Origin: an uncultured Oscillospiraceae bacterium
GTDB lineage: Bacteria > Bacillota > Clostridia > Oscillospirales > Oscillospiraceae
Direction of reading: 5' to 3'
Length of the DNA: 29,898 nucleotides
NCBI GenBank assembly: GCA_902497145.1
Contig: CABVDR010000031.1
Coordinates: forward strand, 1-29,898
Below, in pieces: positions 1 through 7,642 of the stretch. Made by a program: the position numbers and the translations under genes. The notes under the pieces were generated by a model. It was not told the DNA's origin. It saw only the letters and a list, made by a program, of their open reading frames with translations, and made no database searches. Each line of letters opens with the position of its first letter. The stretch's first letter is position 1.

Positions 1-419
1 CCCCCCTGTATGCCAGGCTCTACCGGGAGGGGCTTATCAACCGCAATTTCTCCTACGGCTACGAGGCGGTGCCTGGTGCGGCCTTCCTGGCCGCCGGGGG
101 CGAGTCCAAAGACCCTCAGGCCGTGCGGGAGGGGGTGCAGCAGGAGGCGGAACGCATCGTCCGGGAGGGGGTAGACCCCGACCTGTGGCGGCGCATCAAA
201 AAGGGCAGCTACGGCGGCAAGGTGCGCAGCCTCAACTCCTTTGAGACCCTGTGCATCGGCCAGGCCCAGAGTTTTTTTGCCGGGGTCGACCTGCTGGACT
301 TTCCCCGTCTCTTTGACACCATTGAGAAGGCGGATGTGGAAAACCTGATTGCCCGCTGGGTGACGCCGGAGCGCACCGCACTGTCGGTGATCCATCCGGG
401 AGAGGAGGAGAAAACATGA
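1..419 (+). CDS. M16 family peptidase-like protein (YfmH/AlbF type), C-terminal part
   Basis: The reading frame is open from the window edge (first full codon at base 3) to TGA at 417-419, giving the last 138 residues. It reads PLYARLYREGLINRNFSYGY, then GGESKDP and a closing stretch ending VIHPGEEEKT. This resembles the C-terminal half of YfmH-like M16 proteins, which normally come as a pair with a YfmF-like partner and are processing peptidases or their inactive homologues. The HxxEH zinc motif lies in the N-terminal half and is not visible, so catalytic competence cannot be judged. The stop overlaps the lgt start (ATGA), so the two genes are probably translationally coupled. The substrate is unknown. 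Confidence 0.8.
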   Translation, partial: PLYARLYREGLINRNFSYGYEAVPGAAFLAAGGESKDPQAVREGVQQEAERIVREGVDPDLWRRIKKGSYGGKVRSLNSFETLCIGQAQSFFAGVDLLDFPRLFDTIEKADVENLIARWVTPERTALSVIHPGEEEKT

Positions 420-1360
420 CTCATGTGGTAACATTTCCCGGCCTGGGGCTGGAGTTTACCCTGAACCGGGTGGCTTTTACCATCCCCATCATTGACCGGC
501 CGGTTTACTGGTACGGCATCATCATCGTCTCCGGCCTGCTGCTGGCGGTCTACCTGTGTATGCGGTGGGCCCCCCGCTTCGGCATCGTCCCCGACCACAT
601 CATTGACATGATGCTTTTTGCGGTCCCGGCGGCTCTGGTGGCTATCCGGGCCTACTATGTGATTTTCAATCTGGGACTTTACCAGCGGGCGGACGGCTCG
701 CTGGACTGGGCGGCCATTTTCCGGTACAGCGACGGCGGCCTGGCCATCTACGGGGCGGTGATCTCGTCGATCATTGTGCTGCTGATTTTCTGCAAGGTGC
801 GGAAGATCAACTTCCTGGCCTTTGCGGACCTGGGCGTCCACGGCCTGTTTATTGGCCAGCTTATCGGTCGGTGGGGAAACTTTATGAATGTGGAGGCCTA
901 CGGCGGCACCACCACCCTGCCCTGGCGAATGTGCGCAGATTCTATCGCCGCCGAGATGCTCACCAAAGGCTATGTGGATCAGGAGGGGTATGAGGCCATT
1001 CTCAGCGGCGCCCTGGGTGTCCACCCCACGTTCTTCTATGAGTCGGCCTGGAACTTTGTGGGCCTTATCTTAGTGTATTTCCTGGGAAAGAAGTGGCGGC
1101 GGTACGACGGGGAGTGCTTCCTGTTCTACCTGGCGTGGTACGGCCTGGGCCGGGCCTGGATCGAGGGACTGCGTACCGACAGCCTCTATCTGTTTGTGGG
1201 CAGTTCCATCCGGGTGTCCCAGCTGGTGGCGGCGGTATGCTTTGTGGTGGCCGGCGGAATCCTGCTGTGGAACCGCTTCCGGCCCCACGACAAAGAAAAT
1301 CTATATGTGAACCGCCTGAAGGCCCAGCAGGAGCCGGCGGAAGTGGAAAAGGAGGACTAA
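416..1360 (+). CDS. lgt: Prolipoprotein diacylglyceryl transferase
   Basis: Lgt is an inner-membrane enzyme that moves diacylglycerol from phosphatidylglycerol to the lipobox cysteine of prelipoproteins, the first step of lipoprotein maturation. The 314-residue product is hydrophobic with about seven membrane segments. It carries the Lgt signature GRWGNFMNVEAYGG at residues 151-164 and the upstream GGLAIYGA segment at 107-114. Length is close to the usual 260-310, with a charged tail ending EKED. The ATG overlaps the preceding stop by 4 bases and follows an AGGAGGAG ribosome site. folD starts 2 bases after the stop, so M16-lgt-folD is one transcription unit. A client lipoprotein, the TAXI binding protein, is encoded at 11672-12664. 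Confidence 0.97.
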   Translation: MTHVVTFPGLGLEFTLNRVAFTIPIIDRPVYWYGIIIVSGLLLAVYLCMRWAPRFGIVPDHIIDMMLFAVPAALVAIRAYYVIFNLGLYQRADGSLDWAAIFRYSDGGLAIYGAVISSIIVLLIFCKVRKINFLAFADLGVHGLFIGQLIGRWGNFMNVEAYGGTTTLPWRMCADSIAAEMLTKGYVDQEGYEAILSGALGVHPTFFYESAWNFVGLILVYFLGKKWRRYDGECFLFYLAWYGLGRAWIEGLRTDSLYLFVGSSIRVSQLVAAVCFVVAGGILLWNRFRPHDKENLYVNRLKAQQEPAEVEKED

Positions 1361-1362
1361 CC

Positions 1363-2208
1363 ATGGCGGCCATTAAAATGGACGGCAAGGCTTTGGCAGC
1401 CAAGGTCAAGGAAGAAGTGGCAGCCCAGGTTGTGGGTATGGAACACAAACCCGGCCTGGCTGTGGTGCTGGTGGGAGACGATTCTGCCTCCCGTGTGTAC
1501 GTAAACGGAAAGAAAAAGGACTGTGCCGAGTGCGGCATTTACAGTGAGGAGTACGCTATCCCGGCGGAAACCACCCAGCAGGAGCTGTTGGAGCTGGTGG
1601 AAGTTCTGAATGGCCGGGAGGACATTGACGGCATCCTGGTCCAGCTGCCCCTGCCTAAGCATTTGAATGAAAAAGAGGTGCTGCGGGCCATTCGTCCCGA
1701 TAAGGATGTGGACTGCTTCCACCCCTTCAATGTGGGAGAACTGATGGTTGGCGAGCAGGGCTTCCAGCCCTGTACCCCCGCAGGGGTCATGCGGATGCTG
1801 AAGGAGTATGGAATTGACCCCGCCGGAAAGCACTGCGTCATCGTGGGGCGATCCAACATTGTGGGCAAGCCCCAGGCGATGCTCATGCTGCGGGAGAATG
1901 CCACGGTTACCGTCTGTCACACCAAGACGTCCGACCTGAAGGCGGAGTGCCTGCGGGCGGACATTCTGGTGGCGGCGGCAGGCCGGGCGGGCCTCATCAC
2001 CGGAGATATGGTGAAGAAAGGTGCGGTGGTCATTGATGTGGCCATGAACCGCAACGAGGCCGGTAAGCTGTGCGGCGACGTAGTCTTTGACGAGGCAGCG
2101 GAGCGTGCCTCCTATATTACGCCTGTCCCCGGCGGCGTGGGCCCCATGACCCGGGCCATGCTGATGGAAAACACCCTGTTCGCGGCGAAACAGCACGGAA
2201 AAAAGTAA
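1363..2208 (+). CDS. folD: Methylenetetrahydrofolate dehydrogenase / methenyltetrahydrofolate cyclohydrolase
   Basis: This bifunctional cytosolic enzyme oxidises 5,10-methylene-THF with NADP and hydrolyses methenyl-THF to 10-formyl-THF, supplying one-carbon units. The 281-residue product has the family landmarks: the YVNGK catalytic Tyr/Lys pair (Y46, K50), DGILVQLPLPKH near 89-100, a Rossmann segment VIVGRSNIVGKP, and PGGVGPMTRAML near the C terminus. The frame is open further upstream inside lgt. I choose ATG 1363 because it gives the standard N terminus (MAAIKMDGKALA) and follows GGAGGAC. It is the last gene of the lgt unit and ends just before a strong terminator. In Bacillus, folD lies downstream of spoIIIA, nusB and yqhY; here it lies immediately upstream of spoIIIAA. 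Confidence 0.97.
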   Translation: MAAIKMDGKALAAKVKEEVAAQVVGMEHKPGLAVVLVGDDSASRVYVNGKKKDCAECGIYSEEYAIPAETTQQELLELVEVLNGREDIDGILVQLPLPKHLNEKEVLRAIRPDKDVDCFHPFNVGELMVGEQGFQPCTPAGVMRMLKEYGIDPAGKHCVIVGRSNIVGKPQAMLMLRENATVTVCHTKTSDLKAECLRADILVAAAGRAGLITGDMVKKGAVVIDVAMNRNEAGKLCGDVVFDEAAERASYITPVPGGVGPMTRAMLMENTLFAAKQHGKK

Positions 2209-2223
2209 AAAATTCCCAATTTT

Positions 2224-2256
2224 GCGCCTCTGGCTTTTGCCAGGGGCGCTTTTTTG
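2224..2256 (+). terminator. Intrinsic terminator after folD
   Basis: An 11-bp stem, GCGCCTCTGGC at 2224-2234 with GCCAGGGGCGC at 2239-2249 (one G-U pair), has a TTTT loop and is followed by a run of six T. It separates the lgt-folD unit from the sporulation operon. Confidence 0.92.
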
Positions 2257-2259
2257 TTG

Positions 2260-2288
2260 TCATAACTGTCTCGCAGTCCACATAACGT
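2260..2288 (+). promoter_or_regulatory. Candidate sigma-E promoter of the spoIIIA operon
   Basis: TCATAAC (2260-2266) and CATAACGT (2281-2288) are separated by 14 bases. This is the spacing and rough form of the sigma-E consensus KMATATT-N14/15-CATACAMT; the -10 matches only in part (CATA and the final T). It lies 32 bases before the spoIIIAA start. In Bacillus subtilis this operon is sigma-E dependent, so the placement is expected. No good sigma-A promoter is visible in the same gap. Confidence 0.5.
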
Positions 2289-2320
2289 GTAGGGAACAAC
2301 GGCAAAGGCGGTGAGTACCA

Positions 2321-3229
2321 ATGAAAAACAACAGCCAGGCCTATCGGCAGGCAGCCCAGGTGCTGCCCCTGTCTCTGCGGGGGGCAGCCCTGGCCCTTTC
2401 AGAGGACAAGCAGGGCCGGGCGGAGGAGCTGCGGCTGCGGGTGGGATGGCCCATGACAGCGGTTTTTCCCCAGGGAGAACTTCCCTTGGGAACAGAAAAG
2501 GTGACCGGCCGAGATCTGGAGCAGCTGCTGGAGCTGGCCAGCCGGGCCTCCGTCCATACCGTGGCCGACCAGCTCCGCCGGGGCTACCTGACGGTGGAGG
2601 GGGGGCACCGGGTGGGGCTGTGCGGCACGCCGGTGCTGCGAGAGGGACAGATCCACGGCCTGGGGCGGCTGTCCTCAGCGGCAATTCGGGTGGCCAGGCA
2701 GGTGACCGGGGCGGCGGCCCCGGTGGAACGGGAGCTGATGGGGCCGGACGGGACCTTGTGCAGCACCCTGATCCTAGCACCCCCGGGGGCTGGTAAGACC
2801 ACCCTGCTCCGGGACCTTATCCGCATGGCCTCCCATGGGGAGGGGATGGCCCCCCAGCGGGTGGCAGTGGCCGACGAGCGGGGGGAGGTGGCCGCCCTGT
2901 GGAACGGGATGCCTCAGCTGGATGTGGGGGAGCACACCGATGTGCTGGAGGGCTGTCCCAAGGCCCAGGCGCTGATCATGCTGCTGCGGGCCATGAATCC
3001 CCAGGTGCTGGCGGCGGACGAGATCACCGCCCCAGAGGACGTAGCTGCCCTTATTTCGGCGGCGGGATGTGGGGTCAAGCTGCTGGCCACCGCCCACGGC
3101 AGCAGCCGGGAGGACCTGTCCCGCCGCCCCCTGTATCGGGAGTTAATGGATGCAAAGGTGTTTGAGCGGCTGCTTCTGATCCGGACGGATGGGGAGTGTC
3201 GGAGCTATCGGGTGGAGGTGCTGGAGTAG
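2321..3229 (+). CDS. spoIIIAA: Stage III sporulation protein AA, secretion-type ATPase
   Basis: SpoIIIAA is the mother-cell ATPase of the SpoIIIA-SpoIIQ channel that links mother cell and forespore after engulfment; it resembles type II/IV secretion ATPases. The 302-residue protein has a Walker A motif APPGAGKT at 153-160, DERGE at 185-189, a Walker B-like VLAADEI at 229-235, and TAHG at 257-260, a switch position in this family. The N-terminal 140 residues carry the conserved RRGYLTVEGGHRVGLCG segment. Length matches B. subtilis (about 307). The ATG at 2321 follows a weak GGCGGTGAG ribosome site. spoIIIAB begins on the next base after the stop. First gene of an eight-gene operon. Confidence 0.97.
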   Translation: MKNNSQAYRQAAQVLPLSLRGAALALSEDKQGRAEELRLRVGWPMTAVFPQGELPLGTEKVTGRDLEQLLELASRASVHTVADQLRRGYLTVEGGHRVGLCGTPVLREGQIHGLGRLSSAAIRVARQVTGAAAPVERELMGPDGTLCSTLILAPPGAGKTTLLRDLIRMASHGEGMAPQRVAVADERGEVAALWNGMPQLDVGEHTDVLEGCPKAQALIMLLRAMNPQVLAADEITAPEDVAALISAAGCGVKLLATAHGSSREDLSRRPLYRELMDAKVFERLLLIRTDGECRSYRVEVLE

Positions 3230-3739
3230 ATGTGGAAACTGGTGGGAGCGGTGCTGGTGGCCGCAGGCAGCGGTTGGCTGGGGCTGAGCGCGGCCTCCGG
3301 GCTGACCCGCCGTCTGCGGGCGGTGCAGGCCATGATTTCTGGGCTGGAGCTTCTGGAGCGGGAGCTGTGGGAGCGGGGAGCGGCTCTGCCCGAGCTGATG
3401 GCGGCCCTGTCCCGGCGGTGTACCCAGCCTGCCGCGGATTTTTTCCAGCAGTGTGCCAAAGGGTGCGCCAGGCTGGACCAGGTCCCCTTTGGGGAGAGCT
3501 GGCGGCAGGCGGTGGAAGGGCTGGAGCTTCTCTCTCCAGAGGCCAGGGCCGCCCTGCTCCCTCTGGGGGAGGTACTGGGGCGGTATGAGGCGGACAGCCA
3601 GCGGCAGGCCCTGGAGCACGCCAGGCAGGCCCTGGAACGGGAGGAACTGCGGGCGGAAGAGAAACGGCGGCGCTTAGGGCGGGTCTATCAGGCACTGGGC
3701 TTGTCCGGCGGCGCGTTTCTGGTTATTTTGCTGCTGTGA
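3230..3739 (+). CDS. spoIIIAB: Stage III sporulation protein AB
   Basis: This 169-residue protein has an N-terminal membrane segment (about 3-22), a long helical middle (RAVQAMISGLELLERELWERG) and a C-terminal hydrophobic segment (about 155-169, SGGAFLVILLL). That is the layout of SpoIIIAB, a relative of GspF-type secretion platform proteins. It is thought to sit in the mother-cell-side membrane and work with the SpoIIIAA ATPase. Length equals that of B. subtilis SpoIIIAB (about 171). The start codon directly abuts the spoIIIAA stop, and the ribosome site GGAGGTGCTGGAG lies within the end of spoIIIAA, so translation is coupled. Identification rests on both sequence pattern and operon position. 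Confidence 0.93.
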   Translation: MWKLVGAVLVAAGSGWLGLSAASGLTRRLRAVQAMISGLELLERELWERGAALPELMAALSRRCTQPAADFFQQCAKGCARLDQVPFGESWRQAVEGLELLSPEARAALLPLGEVLGRYEADSQRQALEHARQALEREELRAEEKRRRLGRVYQALGLSGGAFLVILLL

Positions 3740-3769
3740 TGGAGTAGGATTACGAAAGAGGGCGTAGGT

Positions 3770-3964
3770 ATGGATGTGGATCTGATCTTTAAAATCGCCG
3801 CCATCGGCATTTTGGTGGCGGTACTCAATCAAGTGCTCAGCCGGGCGGGGCGGGACGAGCAGGCCATGATGACCACTCTGGCGGGGCTGGTGGTGGTGCT
3901 GATGATGGTGGTGCAGGAGATCGCCGACCTGTTTGCCTTGGTCAAGAATCTGTTTCAGCTATGA
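3770..3964 (+). CDS. spoIIIAC: Stage III sporulation protein AC
   Basis: A 64-residue membrane protein with two hydrophobic helices (about 5-22 and 33-51) joined by the short polar loop NQVLSRAGRDEQ, which is characteristic of SpoIIIAC. It belongs to the SpoIIIAC/AD family of small membrane proteins in the mother-cell channel complex; its exact role in transport is not settled. Length is close to the B. subtilis protein (68). The gene follows spoIIIAB after 30 bases, with an AAAGAGGG site before the ATG, and its TGA overlaps the spoIIIAD ATG by 4 bases. Confidence 0.95.
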   Translation: MDVDLIFKIAAIGILVAVLNQVLSRAGRDEQAMMTTLAGLVVVLMMVVQEIADLFALVKNLFQL

Positions 3965-4353
3965 TGGAGGTGATGATCAAGGTGGCCGCCGGGGCGGTGA
4001 CGGCGGCGCTGTGCGCCACGGTGGTGCGCCGGGGCGCGCCCGAGCTGGGGTTCTTGCTGGCCTTAGCGGCGGGGGCGTGGGTGCTGTGGACGGTGGCGGA
4101 CAGCTTAGCGCTGGTCACCCAGTGGATGAAGGGGCTGTGTGAGCTGGCGGGGCTGGAGGACTGGCTGGTGGAGCCGGTGTTTAAAACGGTGATCCTGTCC
4201 ATTCTCACCCGGCTGACGGCGGAGGTGTGCAAAAGCGCAGGGGAGAGCAGCGTAGCCGCCTTTGTGGAGACGGCGGGGACCATCCTGGCTCTGGCGGTCT
4301 CTCTGCCCTTAGTGGGGGGCGTACTGAAGATGATGGAGGGGATGCTGGTGTGA
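3961..4353 (+). CDS. spoIIIAD: Stage III sporulation protein AD
   Basis: This 130-residue, strongly hydrophobic protein has about four membrane segments and contains the family's conserved patches: APELGFLLALAAG near 24-36, LAGLEDWLVEPVFKTVILSILTR near 60-80, and AGESSVAAFVETAGTILAL. It matches SpoIIIAD in length (B. subtilis 133) and in position. It is part of the membrane-embedded section of the SpoIIIA channel. Its ATG (3961) overlaps the spoIIIAC stop, and its TGA (4351-4353) overlaps the GTG start of spoIIIAE. Confidence 0.95.
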   Translation: MMEVMIKVAAGAVTAALCATVVRRGAPELGFLLALAAGAWVLWTVADSLALVTQWMKGLCELAGLEDWLVEPVFKTVILSILTRLTAEVCKSAGESSVAAFVETAGTILALAVSLPLVGGVLKMMEGMLV

Positions 4354-5414
4354 AGGCGCGTGTGTTGGCCCTGCTGGTGCTGCTGCCTCTGGCCGTGCTG
4401 CCGGCTTGGGGCGTGGACCTTTCCTTCTCCCAGGCCGACCAGGTGCTGGAGAGCGCCCAGGACTACGGCGTATCTGCTGAGGGCGGGCTGGACCAGGGGG
4501 TACAGAATCTGCTGGAGGCGGCCGCTGACCAACTGGGCGGTTTGCTGCGCCACAGTCTGGGCACCGCCCTGAAGCTGTTGGCGGTGGTGCTGGTGTGCGG
4601 CCTGGCACAAGGCTTAGAGGAGGACAAGCCCGTGGGGCTGGAGGCGGCAGAGCTGGCGGGAGCGCTCGCCATCACAGCCTTAACTGTGAGCGACATGACC
4701 ACCATGGTGGGCCTGGGGCGGGAGACCATCTCGAAAATGGGGGACTTTGCCGACCTTATTCTCCCCGCCATGGCCACCCTCACGGCGGCCACCGGCTCAG
4801 TGACTGGGGCAGCGGTACGCCAGGGGGTGACGGTACTCTTTTCTGACCTGCTTATTACCGCCGTGGACAGCCTACTGGTGCCCCTGGTGTATGCCTACAT
4901 CGCCCTTTGCTGTGCCCAGGCCGCCCTGGGCAATGGGGGACTGGGCAAGCTGGCGGGACTGGTGCGGGGGACGGCGGTCTTTCTCCTTACCGCCATGCTG
5001 CTGGCCTTTACCGGCTACCTCACCGCCAGCGGAGCGATTGCCGGTTCGGTGGACGCGGCGGTGGTGAAAACCGCCCGCATGACCATCTCCCGGGCCGTCC
5101 CGGTGGTAGGGGGCATTCTCTCCGACGCGGCGGAGAGCGCCCTGGCCAGCGCCAGCGTGCTGCGGGGAACGGTGGGCGTGGCGGGGATGCTGGTGGTACT
5201 GGCCATCTGTTTGACTCCCTTTTTGCAGCTGGCCCTCCACTATCTGGCCTATAAGCTGGCTGCCGCCCTGGCGGGGACGGTGGATCACTCCCGGCTGGGC
5301 GGGCTGATGGACAGCATCGGCGGAGCCTTTGGGCTGCTGCTGGGCATGACAGGCAGCTGCGCCCTCATGCTGCTTTTGAGCATTGTGTCGGCCGTGTCGG
5401 CGGTGGCGCCATGA
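4350..5414 (+). CDS. spoIIIAE: Stage III sporulation protein AE
   Basis: SpoIIIAE is the large polytopic membrane component of the engulfment channel. The 354-residue product starts with a signal-peptide-like MKARVLALLVLLPLAVLPAWG, followed by an amphipathic region and then about six to eight membrane segments with DLILPAMATLTAATGS and the C-terminal GLMDSIGGAFGLLLGMTGSC. The frame stays open upstream within spoIIIAD. I choose GTG 4350 because it gives a clean signal peptide, overlaps the spoIIIAD stop (GTGA) and follows GGAGGGG. Length is a little under B. subtilis SpoIIIAE (about 399). The stop overlaps the spoIIIAF ATG. Confidence 0.95.
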   Translation: MKARVLALLVLLPLAVLPAWGVDLSFSQADQVLESAQDYGVSAEGGLDQGVQNLLEAAADQLGGLLRHSLGTALKLLAVVLVCGLAQGLEEDKPVGLEAAELAGALAITALTVSDMTTMVGLGRETISKMGDFADLILPAMATLTAATGSVTGAAVRQGVTVLFSDLLITAVDSLLVPLVYAYIALCCAQAALGNGGLGKLAGLVRGTAVFLLTAMLLAFTGYLTASGAIAGSVDAAVVKTARMTISRAVPVVGGILSDAAESALASASVLRGTVGVAGMLVVLAICLTPFLQLALHYLAYKLAAALAGTVDHSRLGGLMDSIGGAFGLLLGMTGSCALMLLLSIVSAVSAVAP

Positions 5415-5902
5415 TGGGGGCGCTGAAGGAGTGGCTGCTGTCGGTGACAGCGGCGGCCATCCTGTGTGCTCTGGCCCAGGGGCTGATCCCGCCAGGACCG
5501 GTGCGCCGGGTGGGACGGCTGACGGCGGGACTGGTGATGGCGGCGGCTCTGTTGGCTCCCTTAGCTAGCCTGCGGGGGGTGGAGCCGGAGCAGTGGCTGG
5601 AGAGCTGGCAGCCTCAGCAGGAGATACAGGGGCTGGAGGAGCAGCGGGACGAGACGATGAAAACCATCATAGAAGACGAATGCAGTGCATATATTGTGGA
5701 CAAGGCGGCCCAGCTGGGGATGGCGTGTCAGGCAGAGGTGATCTGCGCTCCGGCGGGGGAGGGGGTATTCCTTCCACAACAGGTCACTGTGACGGGGAAC
5801 CTGACGCCAGGTCAGCAGGAGCAGCTCACCCAGTACATCCAGGAGGATCTGGGGGTGCCGCCGGAGCAGCAGCAGTACGAAACAAAGGAGGAATCGCCGT
5901 GA
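5411..5902 (+). CDS. spoIIIAF: Stage III sporulation protein AF
   Basis: A 163-residue protein with two N-terminal membrane helices (about 8-26 and 36-53) and a C-terminal soluble domain of about 100 residues in the intermembrane space. B. subtilis SpoIIIAF has the same plan; its soluble domain has a ring-building fold related to that of SpoIIIAG. Visible features are MGALKEWLLSVTAAAILCALA at the N terminus (also seen in homologues as a WL..I..) and a glutamine/glutamate-rich C terminus. ATG 5411 overlaps the spoIIIAE stop, and the TGA overlaps the GTG of spoIIIAG. Length is below that of B. subtilis (206). Confidence 0.92.
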   Translation: MMGALKEWLLSVTAAAILCALAQGLIPPGPVRRVGRLTAGLVMAAALLAPLASLRGVEPEQWLESWQPQQEIQGLEEQRDETMKTIIEDECSAYIVDKAAQLGMACQAEVICAPAGEGVFLPQQVTVTGNLTPGQQEQLTQYIQEDLGVPPEQQQYETKEESP

Positions 5903-6408
5903 AAGTGCAATGGCCCCCGGGGCTTTCTGCCTGGAAGAAGGGGCTGGAGCGGTATGGGTATGTTCTTTTGGTGGTGGCGGTGGGAATGGTCCTGCTTTTG
6001 TGGCCCCAGGGCGAGGAAAAGAAGGAGACCGCTGCTCAGGAGACGATCCAGGAGGAGTTCGACCTGGAGGCCTTTGAGGAGAAACTGGCCCAAACCATCT
6101 CCCAGATCCAGGGGGCAGGAGAAGCCCAGGTGGTACTGTCTTTACAGAGCAGCAGCCGCCAGGTCCTGGCTCAGGACCGGGAACAGGGCAGCCAGGGTGA
6201 CACCAGCACCACCACCGTGACGGTGGGGCGGGGAAGCGGCAGCCAGGATGTCGTGCCCCTCCAGACGGTGGCCCCTCAGTTTCGGGGGGCACTGGTGGTA
6301 TGCCCCGGCGGGGACGACCCCCAGGTGCGCCTGGCGGTGATGGAGGCGGTGTCCGCAGTTACCGGGCTGGGCAGCAACCATATTTCTGTATGCAAAAGCG
6401 CGGCCTGA
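5899..6408 (+). CDS. spoIIIAG: Stage III sporulation protein AG
   Basis: SpoIIIAG forms the large 30-subunit ring in the space between mother-cell and forespore membranes. The 169-residue product has one N-terminal membrane helix (about 20-36), an acidic linker (EEKKETAAQETIQEE) and a ring-building domain that includes ISQIQGAGEAQVVLSL and, near the end, ALVVCPGGDDPQVRLAVMEAVSAVTGLGSNHISV, typical of SpoIIIAG. I choose GTG 5899 because AAAGGAGG lies 7 bases upstream and the frame before it runs backwards through spoIIIAF. It is shorter than B. subtilis SpoIIIAG (229), mainly in the linker and a beta insertion. Confidence 0.94.
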   Translation: MKVQWPPGLSAWKKGLERYGYVLLVVAVGMVLLLWPQGEEKKETAAQETIQEEFDLEAFEEKLAQTISQIQGAGEAQVVLSLQSSSRQVLAQDREQGSQGDTSTTTVTVGRGSGSQDVVPLQTVAPQFRGALVVCPGGDDPQVRLAVMEAVSAVTGLGSNHISVCKSAA

Positions 6409-6445
6409 GGCCGAAACTTTGAAATGAATAGGGAGGAAATCAGCG

Positions 6446-7072
6446 ATGAAAACAGGGAATAAAAAGGGTCTGTCCCAGATTTGGAAGCGCAATGCGGTGG
6501 TGGCGGTGATTGCCGTGTTTGTGTGCGCGGCGGTGTACTTAAACTGGAGCTACGAGCAGGAGGCCGGCAAGACACTGGGAGAGTCTACGATGGTGGGCAG
6601 CGAAGATCCCCTGGTCTCTGGAAACACGGACAGCTCCAGCTCTTCTCAGCAGAATGACACGGCCCAGCAGGGGGAGCAGAGCAGCGCCTCTGGGGAGCAG
6701 ACGGGGACGGAGAGCGGCGACGACTACTTTGCCAATGCCCGCCTCAACCGCCAGCAGTCCCGGGACAGCGCTCTGAGCCTGCTCCAGGAGGCCGCCAACC
6801 GGGAGGACGCGGACCAGACCCTGCGGGATGAGGCCAACCAGAGCATCCAGACCATGGCCGACTACACGGTAACCGAGGCCCAGATTGAAAATATGATCGT
6901 TGCCAAAGGCTATGCGGACTGTGTGGCCTTCATCGGAGACAACTCCCTGAGTCTGGCGGTAGCCGCTCCCGAGGGCGGTCTTACCGACGCGGACACCGCC
7001 CGCATCCTGGATGTGGTGAGTCAAAACGCCGGTTTTACTGCCGATCAGGTGACTATCATCGAGGTGGAGTAA
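6446..7072 (+). CDS. spoIIIAH: Stage III sporulation protein AH
   Basis: SpoIIIAH is the mother-cell partner that binds SpoIIQ of the forespore across the intermembrane space, forming the channel. The 208-residue protein has a short basic N terminus (MKTGNKKGLSQIWKRN), one membrane helix (about 17-34), a low-complexity Ser/Gln/Gly linker (about 55-92) and a C-terminal YscJ-like ring domain with MADYTVTEAQIENMIVAKGYADCVAFI. A good GGGAGGA site precedes the ATG. Length matches B. subtilis (218). It is separated from spoIIIAG by 37 bases, the largest gap in the operon. No terminator is visible after it, so some read-through into the downstream Asp23 gene is possible. Confidence 0.95.
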   Translation: MKTGNKKGLSQIWKRNAVVAVIAVFVCAAVYLNWSYEQEAGKTLGESTMVGSEDPLVSGNTDSSSSSQQNDTAQQGEQSSASGEQTGTESGDDYFANARLNRQQSRDSALSLLQEAANREDADQTLRDEANQSIQTMADYTVTEAQIENMIVAKGYADCVAFIGDNSLSLAVAAPEGGLTDADTARILDVVSQNAGFTADQVTIIEVE

Positions 7073-7095
7073 GGACTAGAAATTTTAGGTTTTGG

Positions 7096-7124
7096 TTGTC
7101 AAAGACGCTCCGGCGTGGTACAAT
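7096..7124 (+). promoter_or_regulatory. Sigma-A promoter for the Asp23/YqhY gene
   Basis: TTGTCA (7096-7101) and TACAAT (7119-7124) are separated by 17 bases, which is a near-consensus vegetative promoter. It sits between spoIIIAH and the Asp23 gene, giving that gene expression independent of sporulation. Confidence 0.82.
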
Positions 7125-7172
7125 AACACCAAGTATCCCGGAAGAACTGTAACGTAAGGAGCGTGACCATCC

Positions 7173-7547
7173 GTGAGTGAGAATAAGGAGTATGTCTCCC
7201 GCTCTGACGAGCTGGGCAATATCCATATTTCTGAAGAAGTGCTGGCTGGCATCGCCGCCGCCGCCGCCCTGGAGGTTGAGGGTGTCAGCGGACTGGCTGC
7301 CAATCTGGGCAGTGACATCGCCGAGCTGCTGGGGAAGAAAACCCTGGCCAAGGGCGTGCATGTGCAGATGGAGGACGAGAAGGTGACAGTGGATCTGTCC
7401 ATCCTGATGTCCTACGGCAACACCATTCCCGAGGTGGGCAAGGCGGTGCAGGACGGCGTGAAGAACGCGGTGGAGTCCATGACCGGCCTGGAAATCGCCG
7501 CTGTCAATGTGAATGTGGGCGGTATCACCTTCCCTGTGAAGGCGTAA
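7173..7547 (+). CDS. yqhY: Asp23/Gls24 family protein (YqhY-like)
   Basis: A 124-residue Asp23/Gls24 family protein with the family features: IHISEEVLAGIAAAAALEVEGVSGL at about 17-42 and a C-terminal GLEIAAVNVNVGGITF. YqhY proteins are cytosolic or membrane-associated and have been linked in B. subtilis to control of acetyl-CoA carboxylase and lipid synthesis; the biochemical function is unknown. The start is GTG (7173) after AAGGAG; translation begins SENKEYVSRSDELG. Codon use is strongly optimised, which suggests high expression. In Bacillus the gene also lies downstream of spoIIIAH, but with accB/accC before it and nusB after it; neither is present here. The gene is monocistronic, with its own promoter and terminator. 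Confidence 0.88.
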   Translation: MSENKEYVSRSDELGNIHISEEVLAGIAAAAALEVEGVSGLAANLGSDIAELLGKKTLAKGVHVQMEDEKVTVDLSILMSYGNTIPEVGKAVQDGVKNAVESMTGLEIAAVNVNVGGITFPVKA

Positions 7548-7563
7548 CTCATGGCGTAACAAA

Positions 7564-7600
7564 GGCGTGCCTGGGCGATGTGGCCGGGCGCGCCTTTTTT
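7564..7600 (+). terminator. Intrinsic terminator after the Asp23 gene
   Basis: GGCGTGCCTGG (7564-7574) pairs with CCGGGCGCGCC (7584-7594), an 11-bp stem with two G-U pairs and a 9-base loop, followed by six T. Confidence 0.9.
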
Positions 7601-7642
7601 GTTGCATGCCTGGAACATCCGGGCAGACAGGAGGAGAAACCC

